Positions 17,186-26,404 of a stretch of DNA of 64,000 nt are shown one piece after another. The position numbers and the translations under genes are program-made. The stretch comes from Ignavigranum ruoffiae (GTDB lineage Bacteria; Bacillota; Bacilli; Lactobacillales; Aerococcaceae), in contig NZ_FOEN01000006.1 of NCBI RefSeq assembly GCF_900110675.1, positions 1 through 64,000 of the forward strand. Reading direction: 5' to 3'. Positions within the stretch are counted from its first letter, which is position 1, and the number at the start of each line of letters is the position of its first letter. The notes under the pieces are model-generated. The model worked only from the letters and a program-made list of their open reading frames with translations, did not search any database and was not told the DNA's origin.

Positions 17186-18205
17186 ATGTCTATCTTAGTT
17201 ACTGGAGGAGCGGGCTATATCGGCAGTCATACCGTGATTGAATTAATCCAAGCCGGTTATCAACCCATCATTGTTGATGATTATTCAAACAGTTCTCCCG
17301 AAGTTATCCAACGAATTGAACAAATAACAAATTATAAAGTACCCACTTATACGATTAATATTTTAGATCGGCAAGCACTGGCCGCTGTGTTCCAAGCACA
17401 TCAGATTGAAGCAGTTATTCATTTTGCTGCTTTCAAGGCGGTTGGTGAGTCTGTTGCTCAGCCCTTGAAGTATTATCATAACAATATTAGCGGAACCATA
17501 AATCTTTTAGAAGTCATGCAAGAATATCAGGTCAAGCAGATTGTCTTCTCATCTTCTGCTACCGTCTATGGTCAGAATCATCCATCACCCTTAAAAGAAT
17601 CTTTGCCAGTGGGCCAAGCGACCAATCCTTATGGTTATAGCAAAATTGTGATGGAGCAAATTCTTTTGGATCTGGCGAAAGCCGATCCTGACTGGCAGAT
17701 TACCATTCTGCGTTACTTTAATCCGATTGGCGCCCATGAATCTGGCCTGATTGGTGAAGACCCCCAAGGCATTCCTAATAATTTGATGCCTTATGTCAGT
17801 CAAGTAGCTATTGGTCAATTACCATACTTGTCGGTATATGGCAATGACTATCCGACAGCAGATGGAACGGGTGTGCGTGACTATATCCATGTCGTTGACT
17901 TAGGTCAAGGTCATGTCCGTGCCCTAGATCAATTAAAAAATCAAAAAGGGGTCGCCATCTATAATTTAGGCACCGGCCTGGGTTACAGTGTGTTAGAACT
18001 GATCCGCACCTTTGCGAAGGTGAATCAGGTTGAAGTCCCTTATCAAATCGTCGAGCGACGACCTGGGGATGTGGCCGTTTCTTATGCCGATCCTACTTTG
18101 GCTGAAAAGGAGCTTAAATGGAAAGCCGAGCGTGGACTGGAGGAGATGTGCCGAGACTCATGGAACTGGCAGCAGAAGAATCCCAAAGGTTATCAAGCTG
18201 AATAG
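17186..18205 (+). CDS. galE: UDP-glucose 4-epimerase
   Basis: GalE interconverts UDP-glucose and UDP-galactose. It is an extended short-chain dehydrogenase of 339 residues with the NAD-binding GGAGYIGSH at the N-terminus, the catalytic YGYSK (about residues 148-152) with its upstream SSSATVYG, and RYFNPIGAH plus VRDYIHVVDL further on. It is the first plus-strand gene of the polysaccharide cluster. A TATAAT box lies about 40 bp upstream of the ATG and AGGAGG precedes it. The next gene starts 11 bases after its stop. Confidence 0.96.
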   Translation: MSILVTGGAGYIGSHTVIELIQAGYQPIIVDDYSNSSPEVIQRIEQITNYKVPTYTINILDRQALAAVFQAHQIEAVIHFAAFKAVGESVAQPLKYYHNNISGTINLLEVMQEYQVKQIVFSSSATVYGQNHPSPLKESLPVGQATNPYGYSKIVMEQILLDLAKADPDWQITILRYFNPIGAHESGLIGEDPQGIPNNLMPYVSQVAIGQLPYLSVYGNDYPTADGTGVRDYIHVVDLGQGHVRALDQLKNQKGVAIYNLGTGLGYSVLELIRTFAKVNQVEVPYQIVERRPGDVAVSYADPTLAEKELKWKAERGLEEMCRDSWNWQQKNPKGYQAE

Positions 18206-18216
18206 GGGGTATTAGG

Positions 18217-19044
18217 GTGAAACCCAAGACATTCTATTCTTTCGAATCTTCAACCGCTTCATCAAAGAAACGGGCTCGTTGGTTAGCCTTTTTATTTATC
18301 TTAATGGTAGCTTTAGTCATGGTATATTTTTTCTTGTCGATGCGCTACCATCAAAGTGAACGCGCCTATATAAATGCTTATGTAGATGATAACTTGTCCT
18401 TCCAGCGACAAGGTTCTACGCTTGAATCTGGGATTAATATTCTTTTGCTTGGCCTTGATTATCCAGATGAAGGTCGGCTAGAAGCTAAATCAATCACGAG
18501 TTTAGCGATTGCCAATTTGTCAGCTAAAGAAATCAAGGTTAAGTTGCTGGATCCAGAGCGATTAGACTTAGCTCAGGATGATTTTTCCTCGTTAGATTCC
18601 ACAAGTTTTGAACAGATTGGCAGTCAAGTTAGCCAATTAAGCCAAGAAGCGATTGATTATTATTGGTTAGTAGATTACGATCAGTTAGCTGAGTTGGTTG
18701 ATCAATTTCCGGGACAACGGTTTCAATTCGACCACGATTACCACCTCGATCGGATTATGGTGCAAGCAGGGAGCTCTGAAACGCTCACTAAGCGCCAGAT
18801 GCATCATATTCTAGCTAAGAGTGAAATCGAAAGTCAGATGGATTGGAATCAGCGACAGATTAATATTTGGATGCAATACTTGCATAATTGGTCGCTGGCT
18901 CTCTTCTCCAATGATTTTGAGGCCTGGTCACAAGCTTTATATGGAACTGTGCAGACAAACATGCCGTTCGCCTTATGGATTAAATTTGTCAGTTATCAAT
19001 ATTTTTTAAATCAATTTGAAATTACCTTATATACCAGTATTTAG
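18217..19044 (+). CDS. Membrane protein with a degenerate LytR-CpsA-Psr-like domain
   Basis: The 275-residue protein has a cytoplasmic N-terminus, one membrane segment ([19 protein letters not shown], about 24-42) and an extracellular domain. That domain follows the LCP pattern: [15 protein letters not shown], then [21 protein letters not shown] where active proteins have a PRD motif, then [25 protein letters not shown] enzymes transfer glycopolymers to peptidoglycan. Here the R-S-D-T motif reads EAKSIT, PRD reads PERL and the arginine pair of the L-x-Y-x-R-x-R motif is absent, so catalysis is doubtful. A GTG start with AGGGGG is used. It lies between galE and ugd. Confidence 0.72.
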   Translation: MKPKTFYSFESSTASSKKRARWLAFLFILMVALVMVYFFLSMRYHQSERAYINAYVDDNLSFQRQGSTLESGINILLLGLDYPDEGRLEAKSITSLAIANLSAKEIKVKLLDPERLDLAQDDFSSLDSTSFEQIGSQVSQLSQEAIDYYWLVDYDQLAELVDQFPGQRFQFDHDYHLDRIMVQAGSSETLTKRQMHHILAKSEIESQMDWNQRQINIWMQYLHNWSLALFSNDFEAWSQALYGTVQTNMPFALWIKFVSYQYFLNQFEITLYTSI

Positions 19045-19057
19045 AGCGGAGGAAATT

Positions 19058-20224
19058 ATGAAAATCGCTGTCGTCGGTGTGGGTTATGTGGGTCTTTCAA
19101 ACGCGGTGCTCTTATCCCAACATCATCAAGTTACTGCCATAGATATTAATGAAGAAATTGTTGCTTCCTTAAATCGGCAGGAATCCCATATTAAAGACCC
19201 AGATATTGAAAGATATTTAATAGAAAAAGACCTTCATTTAACTGCCACAATCCAGGGGGATCAAGCTTTTGCTGAAGCGGATTATGTGATTATTGCCACC
19301 CCTACCAACTATGATGAAGAAACGAATTATTTCGATACGTCATCTGTCGATGGAGTCATTGAACAAGTGATTCAAAAATATCCACAAACCACAATTATCA
19401 TCAAATCAACCATACCTGTCGGGTATACGGCAAAACAACGCCAAAAATATCAAACAGATCGGATTATATTCTCGCCCGAATTCTTGCGTGAAGGACGAGC
19501 TTTATACGATAATCTACATCCTAGCCGGATTATTGTTGGGGACCATTCAGCGGCGGCTAAAAACTTCGCCAATTTATTATTAGAAGGGGCCGACGAAGAA
19601 GATGTGCCTGTTTTATTTATGAACTCGACCGAAGCTGAAGCAGTCAAGCTTTTTGCCAATACTTATTTGGCCATGCGGGTTGCTTTCTTTAATGAATTAG
19701 ACACCTATGCTGAAGTTAGAGGTTTGGATACAGAATCGATTATTCGAGGCATTGGCTTAGATCGACGGATTGGTAATCATTATAACAATCCATCCTTTGG
19801 TTATGGGGGTTATTGTTTACCTAAGGATACCAAGCAACTGCTGGCAAACTTTGAAGGGGTACCGAATAACTTGGTCGAAGCCATCGTTCATTCCAATGCT
19901 ACGCGTAAAGACTTCATTGCGCAAGCCGTGGCCGAACGTGGACCAAAGACGGTGGGTGTATATCGGTTGACGATGAAACAAGATTCTGATAATTTCCGTG
20001 AATCAGCTATTCAGGGAGTTATGGAACGATTGAAGGCTAGAGGGGTTGAGATAATTATTTACGAACCAACCTTGACTAGTAAATCCTTCCATGGTTACCA
20101 AGTTATGAACGATTTGACCGAATTCAAAAAGCAATCTGATTTAATCTTAAGTAATCGCTATTCAGCGGAATTAAGTGATGTAGCTGATAAAGTATATAGT
20201 CGTGATCTCTTTCACGAAAATTAA
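19058..20224 (+). CDS. ugd: UDP-glucose 6-dehydrogenase
   Basis: Ugd oxidises UDP-glucose twice to UDP-glucuronate. In order: an N-terminal Rossmann domain ([16 protein letters not shown]), [18 protein letters not shown], and the catalytic cysteine in [11 protein letters not shown] (C253). The length is 388 residues. A 14-residue upstream extension overlaps the previous gene, but the ATG used here has GGAGGAAATT directly before it. The product implies an acidic, glucuronate-containing (or derived) polysaccharide. The enzyme also matches short UDP-mannuronate/glucose dehydrogenases, so the sugar is inferred from galU/galE context. Confidence 0.93.
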   Translation: MKIAVVGVGYVGLSNAVLLSQHHQVTAIDINEEIVASLNRQESHIKDPDIERYLIEKDLHLTATIQGDQAFAEADYVIIATPTNYDEETNYFDTSSVDGVIEQVIQKYPQTTIIIKSTIPVGYTAKQRQKYQTDRIIFSPEFLREGRALYDNLHPSRIIVGDHSAAAKNFANLLLEGADEEDVPVLFMNSTEAEAVKLFANTYLAMRVAFFNELDTYAEVRGLDTESIIRGIGLDRRIGNHYNNPSFGYGGYCLPKDTKQLLANFEGVPNNLVEAIVHSNATRKDFIAQAVAERGPKTVGVYRLTMKQDSDNFRESAIQGVMERLKARGVEIIIYEPTLTSKSFHGYQVMNDLTEFKKQSDLILSNRYSAELSDVADKVYSRDLFHEN

Positions 20225-20229
20225 TTAAC

Positions 20230-20296
20230 AATCACGAATATAATAAATTGTTTAAACAGATATTCTCTGGGAATAATTTATGAAATATTCGTGATT
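20230..20296 (+). terminator. Long hairpin after ugd
   Basis: AATCACGAATAT and ATATTCGTGATT form a perfect 12-bp stem around a long AT-rich loop. It is followed by ATTCTCATTTATT, a poor T run. It could terminate or attenuate the transcript between ugd and the next glycosyltransferase, splitting the cluster into two units. Confidence 0.6.
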
Positions 20297-20395
20297 ATTC
20301 TCATTTATTCTGGTTATTTTCTTCAATTTAAGCCATAATAGACCAATATTCTGGCTGTTCATAATAATAGGGTTAGTACAAGGAGTGAAAGGCTG

Positions 20396-21547
20396 ATGGA
20401 GCCGAAACGCACCGTAAAGACCTTGCGGGTCTTACATATCATGTCCAGTTATGGTGGAGGAATCTCCACCTTTATTCAAAATATTGCGAGTCAAGTTCAT
20501 GCTTTTAATATTCAATTCGATGTGGTGACCTATTCAGAGGTTCCTGATAGCTTTCGCCAGCAGATTCAACATACCGGCGGCGATGTCTATCAATTGAAGA
20601 ATCCTAAGAAAGAAGGCTGGCGTAGTTTTAAACATTCTTATACGCGGGTTCTTGAACTTTATCCTTATGATGTGATTCATTGTCATATTGCAGGCTATCG
20701 GGCTGGCGTTTATAAAATATTAGCTCGGCCTTATGGTGTGAAACGTTTTTATATTCATGCCCATCATATTTTAGATGATTCAGATCGCCGGATAAGTAAA
20801 CAAATGAGTGTCCAAGTCAATCAACAGATTAATCGCTACTTATCTGATGGCTATCTAGGGTGCTCGACTTTAGCTATTAAATCACTTTTTGGCTATTCGA
20901 TTCCTAGTCAACAGATGATGCGGATCCCTAATAGTATTGATCCCACCGATTTTCTCTATGATCCTGATGACTACCGCACCTTGCGTCTAGAAGGCAGAAC
21001 AAATTTGGGAGCTCAGCAAGACGATTTACTTTTTGGTCAAATAGGTCGATTAGACCCGATAAAGAACCATCGGCTTACCCTAGATATTGCCCAATATATG
21101 AAAGAACATCATTTGCCCGGACGTTTTTTGATTGTGGGGCAAGGTGAACTGATGCATGAATTGCAAGCTGAAGTTCAACAAAGGGGGCTAGACCAACAGG
21201 TCAGTCTTTTAGGAAGGATTTCACCGATTGCGCCATTCTTCCCGGTTATTGATGCCTTAATCTTTCCTTCCTTACGTGAGGGGCTAGGAACGGTAGCCAT
21301 TGAAAGTCAAGCGGCGGGTGTTCCAGTGGTTATGTCTTTTAATCTACCTGCCGAGACCGATTTAGGCCTTGAACGGGTAAAAAGAGTTAAATTGGATCAA
21401 GCGCCAGCGGTTTGGTACGAAGCTTTAGTAGCTATGTCAAAATTACAGCGGATTCCGCCACAAACCCGTTTGCAGGCCATTCAAGGGAATCAATATACCA
21501 ATAAAGAAGCGGCCCGGCTATATAATCGCTATCTAAGAGAAAGTTAA
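20396..21547 (+). CDS. Glycosyltransferase family 4 (EPS cluster)
   Basis: This GT-B glycosyltransferase of 383 residues opens with LRVLHIMSSYGGGISTFIQNIA and carries the E-X7-E motif in PSLREGLGTVAIESQAAGVPVV near residues 290-312. IGRLDPIKNHRLTLDIAQYM marks the start of the donor domain. It resembles EpsF-like enzymes that build repeating units on undecaprenyl phosphate. It heads the flippase, polymerase, Wzz-like and GT2 genes, with gaps of under 20 bp or overlaps. The donor sugar is unknown. Confidence 0.88.
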   Translation: MEPKRTVKTLRVLHIMSSYGGGISTFIQNIASQVHAFNIQFDVVTYSEVPDSFRQQIQHTGGDVYQLKNPKKEGWRSFKHSYTRVLELYPYDVIHCHIAGYRAGVYKILARPYGVKRFYIHAHHILDDSDRRISKQMSVQVNQQINRYLSDGYLGCSTLAIKSLFGYSIPSQQMMRIPNSIDPTDFLYDPDDYRTLRLEGRTNLGAQQDDLLFGQIGRLDPIKNHRLTLDIAQYMKEHHLPGRFLIVGQGELMHELQAEVQQRGLDQQVSLLGRISPIAPFFPVIDALIFPSLREGLGTVAIESQAAGVPVVMSFNLPAETDLGLERVKRVKLDQAPAVWYEALVAMSKLQRIPPQTRLQAIQGNQYTNKEAARLYNRYLRES

Positions 21548-21564
21548 GTACAGAGGAGTGTGAC

Positions 21565-22986
21565 ATGAAACAATTTATTAAGCGGCTCTTTGGCTTTTCA
21601 TTAGGGCCCGTTTTAGGAGCCATTCTGTCCTTAATTCAGGTGCCCATTTTTTCGAGTTTAATGCCGGTTGAGGAGATTGGCAATGCCAATAGTTTTCAAT
21701 TATTACTGGTAAATATTCCTAACTTTATTTATCTAGGTTTGGATCAATCATTCTCGCGAGAATATCATCTTTATAAAGATAAACGGAAATTAATGCAACA
21801 AGCGACACTGGTGCCTTTTGCTGTTGGTTTGGTTTTGTTTGCGATTTTTATTATTTTTGCTCGGCCAATCTCAAGCTGGTTGTTTAAAGACCCATCCTAC
21901 TATTATTTGGTTTACTTTGCGGGCTTCTGGGTCTTATCGACGGTCGTTGAACGCTTTGTGTTAATGACTATTCGAATGGAAGAGAAAGCTTTCGAGTACT
22001 CTTTTTATAGTCTCTTATTAAAAGTTGGCTCTTTCGTTGTTTCCTTACTGTTAATTTTTATGGGCATGCGTGATTTTACCCTGATTGTCTATGGGTTAAT
22101 CTTTGGACAACTGTTAGCCGATCTTTGTCTATACATTCGTTATTGGCATCTTTTAGATTTACGGCATTTCTCAGTCGATCAAGCTATTATCAGTCAGATG
22201 TTGAAATTTGGCTTGCCGATCATGATATCAACGTCAGTCGCTTCAATTTTAAATATGATGGATACTAGTTTCCTTACCAGTGTCTCAACCCTATATGATC
22301 GGGGAGTCTATACCCATGCAGCTAAGATTGCGAGTATGTTTGGGATTCTAAAGACCGCATTTGCTAGCTTTTGGGTCCCGACAGCTTTTCGTTGGTATAA
22401 GGAAGAAAAACCATTAAAGAATTATCAATTTATTTCGGATGCCTTATTATTGGTTTTGACCGTGATATTCTTTGCCTTGCTCTTCTTAAAAGAACCAATT
22501 ATCTGGCTACTTTCGAGCGGGAAGACTGATTATCTAGAATCAACCTATGTGCTTGGATTACTTTGTTTCCCACATATTATGTATACCTTGTCAGAGACGA
22601 CAACTTTAGGCATCTCATTCTCACGCAAGACCTACTATAATATCTTTGTTTCGTTACTAGCCTTGGTGCCGAGCTTTTTCTTGAACTTACTTCTAACCCC
22701 AAGTTGGGGATATCGAGGTGCTGCTTTAGCTTCAACCATGGCTTACATTGTATTTTATCTGGCACGGACTTATTTCTCCCGTAAGACTGGGTTCTATTTC
22801 CCGCAGAAGAAACAGGTCTTGGTAACCTTAATGATGTTATTAGCGGCTTTGTTGAATGCTTTTCCGCTCGCTTGGACGACGCTCGGGACGATAATTCTAG
22901 CTGTCTTAGCTTTGTTAATTCAATTTACAACCTATCAGACTATTTTTGCGATTAAAGATAATCCAAAGGATTGGGATTTTAATTAA
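21565..22986 (+). CDS. Polysaccharide flippase (Wzx-like)
   Basis: The 473-residue integral membrane protein has about 12-14 hydrophobic segments and the start pattern FIKRLFGFSLGPVLGAILSLIQVPIFSSLMP seen in the MOP/PST exporter superfamily. Such proteins flip undecaprenyl-linked repeat units across the membrane. Arg/Lys-rich short loops separate the segments. It is placed between a glycosyltransferase and the polymerase-like gene, which supports the Wzx assignment. An AGAGGAGTGTGAC site precedes the ATG. Confidence 0.88.
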   Translation: MKQFIKRLFGFSLGPVLGAILSLIQVPIFSSLMPVEEIGNANSFQLLLVNIPNFIYLGLDQSFSREYHLYKDKRKLMQQATLVPFAVGLVLFAIFIIFARPISSWLFKDPSYYYLVYFAGFWVLSTVVERFVLMTIRMEEKAFEYSFYSLLLKVGSFVVSLLLIFMGMRDFTLIVYGLIFGQLLADLCLYIRYWHLLDLRHFSVDQAIISQMLKFGLPIMISTSVASILNMMDTSFLTSVSTLYDRGVYTHAAKIASMFGILKTAFASFWVPTAFRWYKEEKPLKNYQFISDALLLVLTVIFFALLFLKEPIIWLLSSGKTDYLESTYVLGLLCFPHIMYTLSETTTLGISFSRKTYYNIFVSLLALVPSFFLNLLLTPSWGYRGAALASTMAYIVFYLARTYFSRKTGFYFPQKKQVLVTLMMLLAALLNAFPLAWTTLGTIILAVLALLIQFTTYQTIFAIKDNPKDWDFN

Positions 22987-23003
22987 GAAGGAGGGGATAT
23001 TTT

Positions 23004-24314
23004 ATGGAAGTGCTGATGATATTATTAGTCTTTTCGGTCTTTCTAGGCACGGAGTTATTGGCCGTTCCCTTACCTGGTTTCCAACTTAGTTTATATCGAA
23101 TGACTCTATTTTTGGGGATCTTCTTAACGATATATCAAGCCTTCAAACATCACCCTCAATTAAAGATTGACCGTAAATTGACCAGCCACTGGTTAGTCAT
23201 CGGTTATCTTTGCTGGTGGCTCTGGGGATTTTTATCGGTTCTCTGGGCGATGAGCTTTGGTCATTGGTTACGCGCCATGTTCCTATTAACTTTGGGAATT
23301 TCTGCCATTGTACTCGTTTATTTATGGGTCCATGATATGAATTTATGGCGGAGGTTGATTCGGGCCATGTGGTTAGGCATGTCGATATTAATGTTCTGGG
23401 GTTATTATGAGCTATTAACTAATCACTATCTGTTTGCCGATTTGAATAAATTAGATAAGCATGGAACGTTTGCAAGTCAACCTCTTACTCGGATTCCCGT
23501 CACTGTCTTTGAAAATCAGAATGATTATGCGACCATGCTATTGGCCTTTCTAACTGTATGCATGATTGGGCTTTCCTTGACCAAATTTAATTGGCAACGA
23601 TTAATATTACTTGGGCAGATGCTCTTAGCTTCCTATCTCGTCTTCCGCTGTGAATCCCGGATGATTTTATTAAGTTTTATTCTAATTATTGTGATTAAAT
23701 TCTTGCTACAATTTAAAGTCGACTTGAAATTGCCTCAATGGCGTAAAATTGTGCTGGTCTTTATACTTCTAATCGCAATAAGTATCGCTTTGGTGCCAGC
23801 GATTCAGAATAAAATTGATACGCTGTTCTATGTAGGCTATGGCGAAGAGTTGGATGGGGATACCGTCCGGATGAATTTGTGGCGCAATGGTTTACATTTC
23901 TTAGGTCAAACCTTTGGTCTAGGTGTTGGTGCCGGTAATATTGAATTCTGGATGAATTATTTCCGTGAACTACCTACTAAGATTATTACGAATATGCATA
24001 ATTGGTGGTTAGAAATCTTGGTGGCTTATGGTTGGCCGGCTTTTTGTATCTATGTGACGATGTATGGTGTGATGATTCGTCGACTCTTTACGTTGAGAAG
24101 TCAGCTGATTCCGCAATGGCGAGCAGTGAACAATAATTTAATGGCCTTTTTGATTGTGTATATCTTTGCTAGTATTACTAGTGCAAGTAATATGTTAATT
24201 GAATGGCATTGGGTCTTCTTTGCGGTTATCATTGCCTATATCAATATCATCGAAAATCAGTTAAAATATCGACAAAAGGGGAGAGAATATGAGTTTATTA
24301 ACGATTATCGCTGA
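23004..24314 (+). CDS. O-antigen ligase/polymerase-like membrane protein (Wzy-like)
   Basis: The 436-residue protein has about ten to twelve membrane segments and a large extracytoplasmic region containing NQNDYATMLLAFL and, further on, GLGVGAGNIEFWMNY. It also has NMHNWWLEILVAYGWPAF, which matches the Wzy_C/O-antigen ligase family (H-N-x-x-L/W-E motif). It should polymerise repeat units outside the membrane. It overlaps the next gene by 26 bases, so translation is coupled. AAGGAGGGGATATT precedes the ATG. Confidence 0.86.
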   Translation: MEVLMILLVFSVFLGTELLAVPLPGFQLSLYRMTLFLGIFLTIYQAFKHHPQLKIDRKLTSHWLVIGYLCWWLWGFLSVLWAMSFGHWLRAMFLLTLGISAIVLVYLWVHDMNLWRRLIRAMWLGMSILMFWGYYELLTNHYLFADLNKLDKHGTFASQPLTRIPVTVFENQNDYATMLLAFLTVCMIGLSLTKFNWQRLILLGQMLLASYLVFRCESRMILLSFILIIVIKFLLQFKVDLKLPQWRKIVLVFILLIAISIALVPAIQNKIDTLFYVGYGEELDGDTVRMNLWRNGLHFLGQTFGLGVGAGNIEFWMNYFRELPTKIITNMHNWWLEILVAYGWPAFCIYVTMYGVMIRRLFTLRSQLIPQWRAVNNNLMAFLIVYIFASITSASNMLIEWHWVFFAVIIAYINIIENQLKYRQKGREYEFINDYR

Positions 24315-25356
24315 ATATTGGCGATTTCTTAAAGCGAATCTTTGGCGCCTATTACTGGGTGCAGTCTTGGGAGCTTTGATTTTATTAGGCGCCCGTTATC
24401 TTTTAGGACAGGTTTGGTTAAGTAATCGAAATGAAGCTTATCAGTATTTAAATCGGGTCTACCAACAAGAACCGGCTGAATTTCAAGCCATTATTTCGAT
24501 TGAAGATGGCCAATTATTTACCAGTTCCAATATCTATGATGAATATTTTTCTTCAGAACCGGTGATTAAAGAAATTGAAGATCGAACAGGTATCCAATTC
24601 CATCAATGGTTAGACTCTGAACGACAGCTAGAATTGTTTAAGAGTGATGGGTTCCGTGGGGGGATTGCTGCGATCCGTGATAATAGTTCGGGACTGATTA
24701 CCTTTAGATTTTTAGTGGGCAAAACCAGTGCTGAAAACTTAAAAATTGCCCAAGCTTATGCTGAATTGTTAAGCGAGGAGCGTTTTGACTTTAATCAAAA
24801 ACATCAAATTAATATTACCAATCCGGCTCAAACAGTTGAACTCTTGGATTTAGACATGGTCCAAACGGTTCCGACCCCAGCAACTTTAAATATGTTTGCC
24901 GGGATGACGGCTAAGAATATTATTATATTTTCGGTGCTTGGTCTGATTATGGGGTCAATCATTACTGCTTTGATTCTTTGGTTGGCCCGTCTACGGAAAT
25001 CACAGATTGCTTATGCTTTTGAATATAGTTGGGACATGGATGATAAACATCTACTATGGTCAGGACATAAGGGACAAGTAGGATCGGAATTAGCCCAAGT
25101 TATTCAAATTCCTCACGTGGACACTAGGTTAGTAATTAGTCAAGCTGGTCACGAGGGCATTGATTTGACCGATTTAACCAAACAAGCAGGTTGTTATTAT
25201 TTAGCTGACTTAGGGCAAAGTGGTCAAATTCAAGAAACGATTCAAGAAATTGTTATTTTAATTCACAGTAATGTGACCGATAAAGCCTGGTATCGTGATC
25301 AATATAAGCTGGCTAAGTTATTTCATGTGCCTCTAAAAATTATTCAAGTCATTTAA
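24289..25356 (+). CDS. Wzz/CpsC-like chain-length protein with unusual C-terminal domain
   Basis: The 355-residue protein has a membrane segment near residues 19-41, an extracellular region of about 180 residues and a second membrane segment near 210-230. TVPTPATLNMFAG just before the second segment looks like the proline-rich motif of polysaccharide co-polymerases. After it comes an approximately 115-residue cytoplasmic domain (AYAFEYSWDMDDKHLLWSG... IQEIVILIHSNVTDKAW). This has no Walker A motif or tyrosine cluster, so it is not an active BY-kinase. It overlaps the polymerase gene. GGGGAGAGAAT precedes the ATG. Confidence 0.72.
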   Translation: MSLLTIIAEYWRFLKANLWRLLLGAVLGALILLGARYLLGQVWLSNRNEAYQYLNRVYQQEPAEFQAIISIEDGQLFTSSNIYDEYFSSEPVIKEIEDRTGIQFHQWLDSERQLELFKSDGFRGGIAAIRDNSSGLITFRFLVGKTSAENLKIAQAYAELLSEERFDFNQKHQINITNPAQTVELLDLDMVQTVPTPATLNMFAGMTAKNIIIFSVLGLIMGSIITALILWLARLRKSQIAYAFEYSWDMDDKHLLWSGHKGQVGSELAQVIQIPHVDTRLVISQAGHEGIDLTDLTKQAGCYYLADLGQSGQIQETIQEIVILIHSNVTDKAWYRDQYKLAKLFHVPLKIIQVI

Positions 25357-25367
25357 GGAGTCGAACG

Positions 25368-26126
25368 ATGGATCAAGAAGTCTTAATTTCAATCATCACC
25401 CCGGTATACAATGCTGAACGCTTTATTCAACAAACGATAGATAGTGTGCAAGAGCAAACTTATCAGCATTGGGAACTTATTTTAGTTGATGATTGTAGTC
25501 AAGATCAAAGTGCGGAGATCATTCGGCGAGCGAGTCAGTCTGATCAACGGATTAAGCTGATTACTTTAAGTGAGAATTCTGGCGCTGCAGTGGCTCGGAA
25601 TTGTGGACTTCAAGCAGCACGCGGAACCTATATCGCTTTTATTGATAGCGATGATCAGTGGATGGCAGACAAATTGAGTTTGCAACTGCAATTTATGCAA
25701 GATCACGGCTACGTCTTTACTTATACCGATTTAGCATTGGTGGATGAAGCAGGTCAGATTATTAAGGATAAGGTGGGGGTACCTGCGCATCTGACTTACA
25801 CCGATTTATTAAAGAATACGGCCATTGCCTGTTCGACCGTGATGATTAATCGGCAAGCAGTTGGGGACTTTCAAATGCCCTTGGTGCGCAAGGGGCAAGA
25901 TACAGCGACCTGGTTGATGTTGATGCGGGAACGCAAGATTGAAGCCTATGGTTTAGATTGGGTTTTGAATCATTATCGTCAGGTTGCTAGCTCGATTTCA
26001 GCGAACAAGTGGGGCGCATTGAAAAGGACCTGGCATACCTATTACCATCTAGAAAAACTAGGACTGCCGAAAGCTTTGTATTATTTCGGTCACTATGTTT
26101 GGAATGCTATTCGTCGCCGTCTGTAG
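25368..26126 (+). CDS. Glycosyltransferase family 2
   Basis: This GT-A glycosyltransferase of 252 residues starts with LISIITPVYNAERFIQQTIDS, contains ELILVDDCSQD and the metal/nucleotide motif AFIDSDDQW (about residues 86-94). These are standard for CpsI/EpsJ-like inverting transferases. It lacks a large C-terminal membrane domain. It is the last gene of the polysaccharide cluster, 11 bases after the Wzz-like gene, and is followed immediately by repeat B2 rather than a terminator. Confidence 0.9.
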   Translation: MDQEVLISIITPVYNAERFIQQTIDSVQEQTYQHWELILVDDCSQDQSAEIIRRASQSDQRIKLITLSENSGAAVARNCGLQAARGTYIAFIDSDDQWMADKLSLQLQFMQDHGYVFTYTDLALVDEAGQIIKDKVGVPAHLTYTDLLKNTAIACSTVMINRQAVGDFQMPLVRKGQDTATWLMLMRERKIEAYGLDWVLNHYRQVASSISANKWGALKRTWHTYYHLEKLGLPKALYYFGHYVWNAIRRRL

Positions 26127-26142
26127 TTAAAATATTAACTTT

Positions 26143-26312
26143 CAAAATAAACAAATTACGAATCAAACTACTTGCAAGCGATCGTCCTTCAAAGCTTTAG
26201 CTTTTTCGGACTAGATCCACTAGACAAATTCTAAGCGACAAGTCGCTAAGAGTTTGTAAGCTGCGTGGATCTTCTTGAGGCTTGCGAGTAGTATTGATTC
26301 GTATTTATTTTG
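26143..26312 (-). repeat. Repeat family B, copy B2 (complete palindromic element)
   Basis: The outer arms CAAAATAAA...ACGAATCAA...CTACTTGCAAGC and GCTTGCGAGTAGTATTGATTCG...TTTATTTTG (each given in part) pair imperfectly over about 35 bp. Inside are a GATCCAC/GTGGATC stem and an ACAAA..CTTAGCGAC / GTCGCT..TTTGT stem, and on the other side TCC...GGA around AAAGCT-AA-AGCTTT. It matches B1 in reverse orientation. It begins 17 bp after the GT2 stop, so it could also end that transcript. No coding potential is seen. Confidence 0.75.
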
Positions 26313-26404
26313 AAAAGATTATTTTTTCAGGCCAGTAGAGGTCATTGATTGGTACTAATAATCTAAACTGAAGCTGTCACTGTATTGGCTAAAATAATAG
26401 AGCA

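Noticed and set aside
19016-19057. Upstream extension of ugd overlapping the LCP-like gene
   Set aside because: [12 protein letters not shown] is the normal start and has GGAGGAAATT upstream. The extension has no ribosome site.
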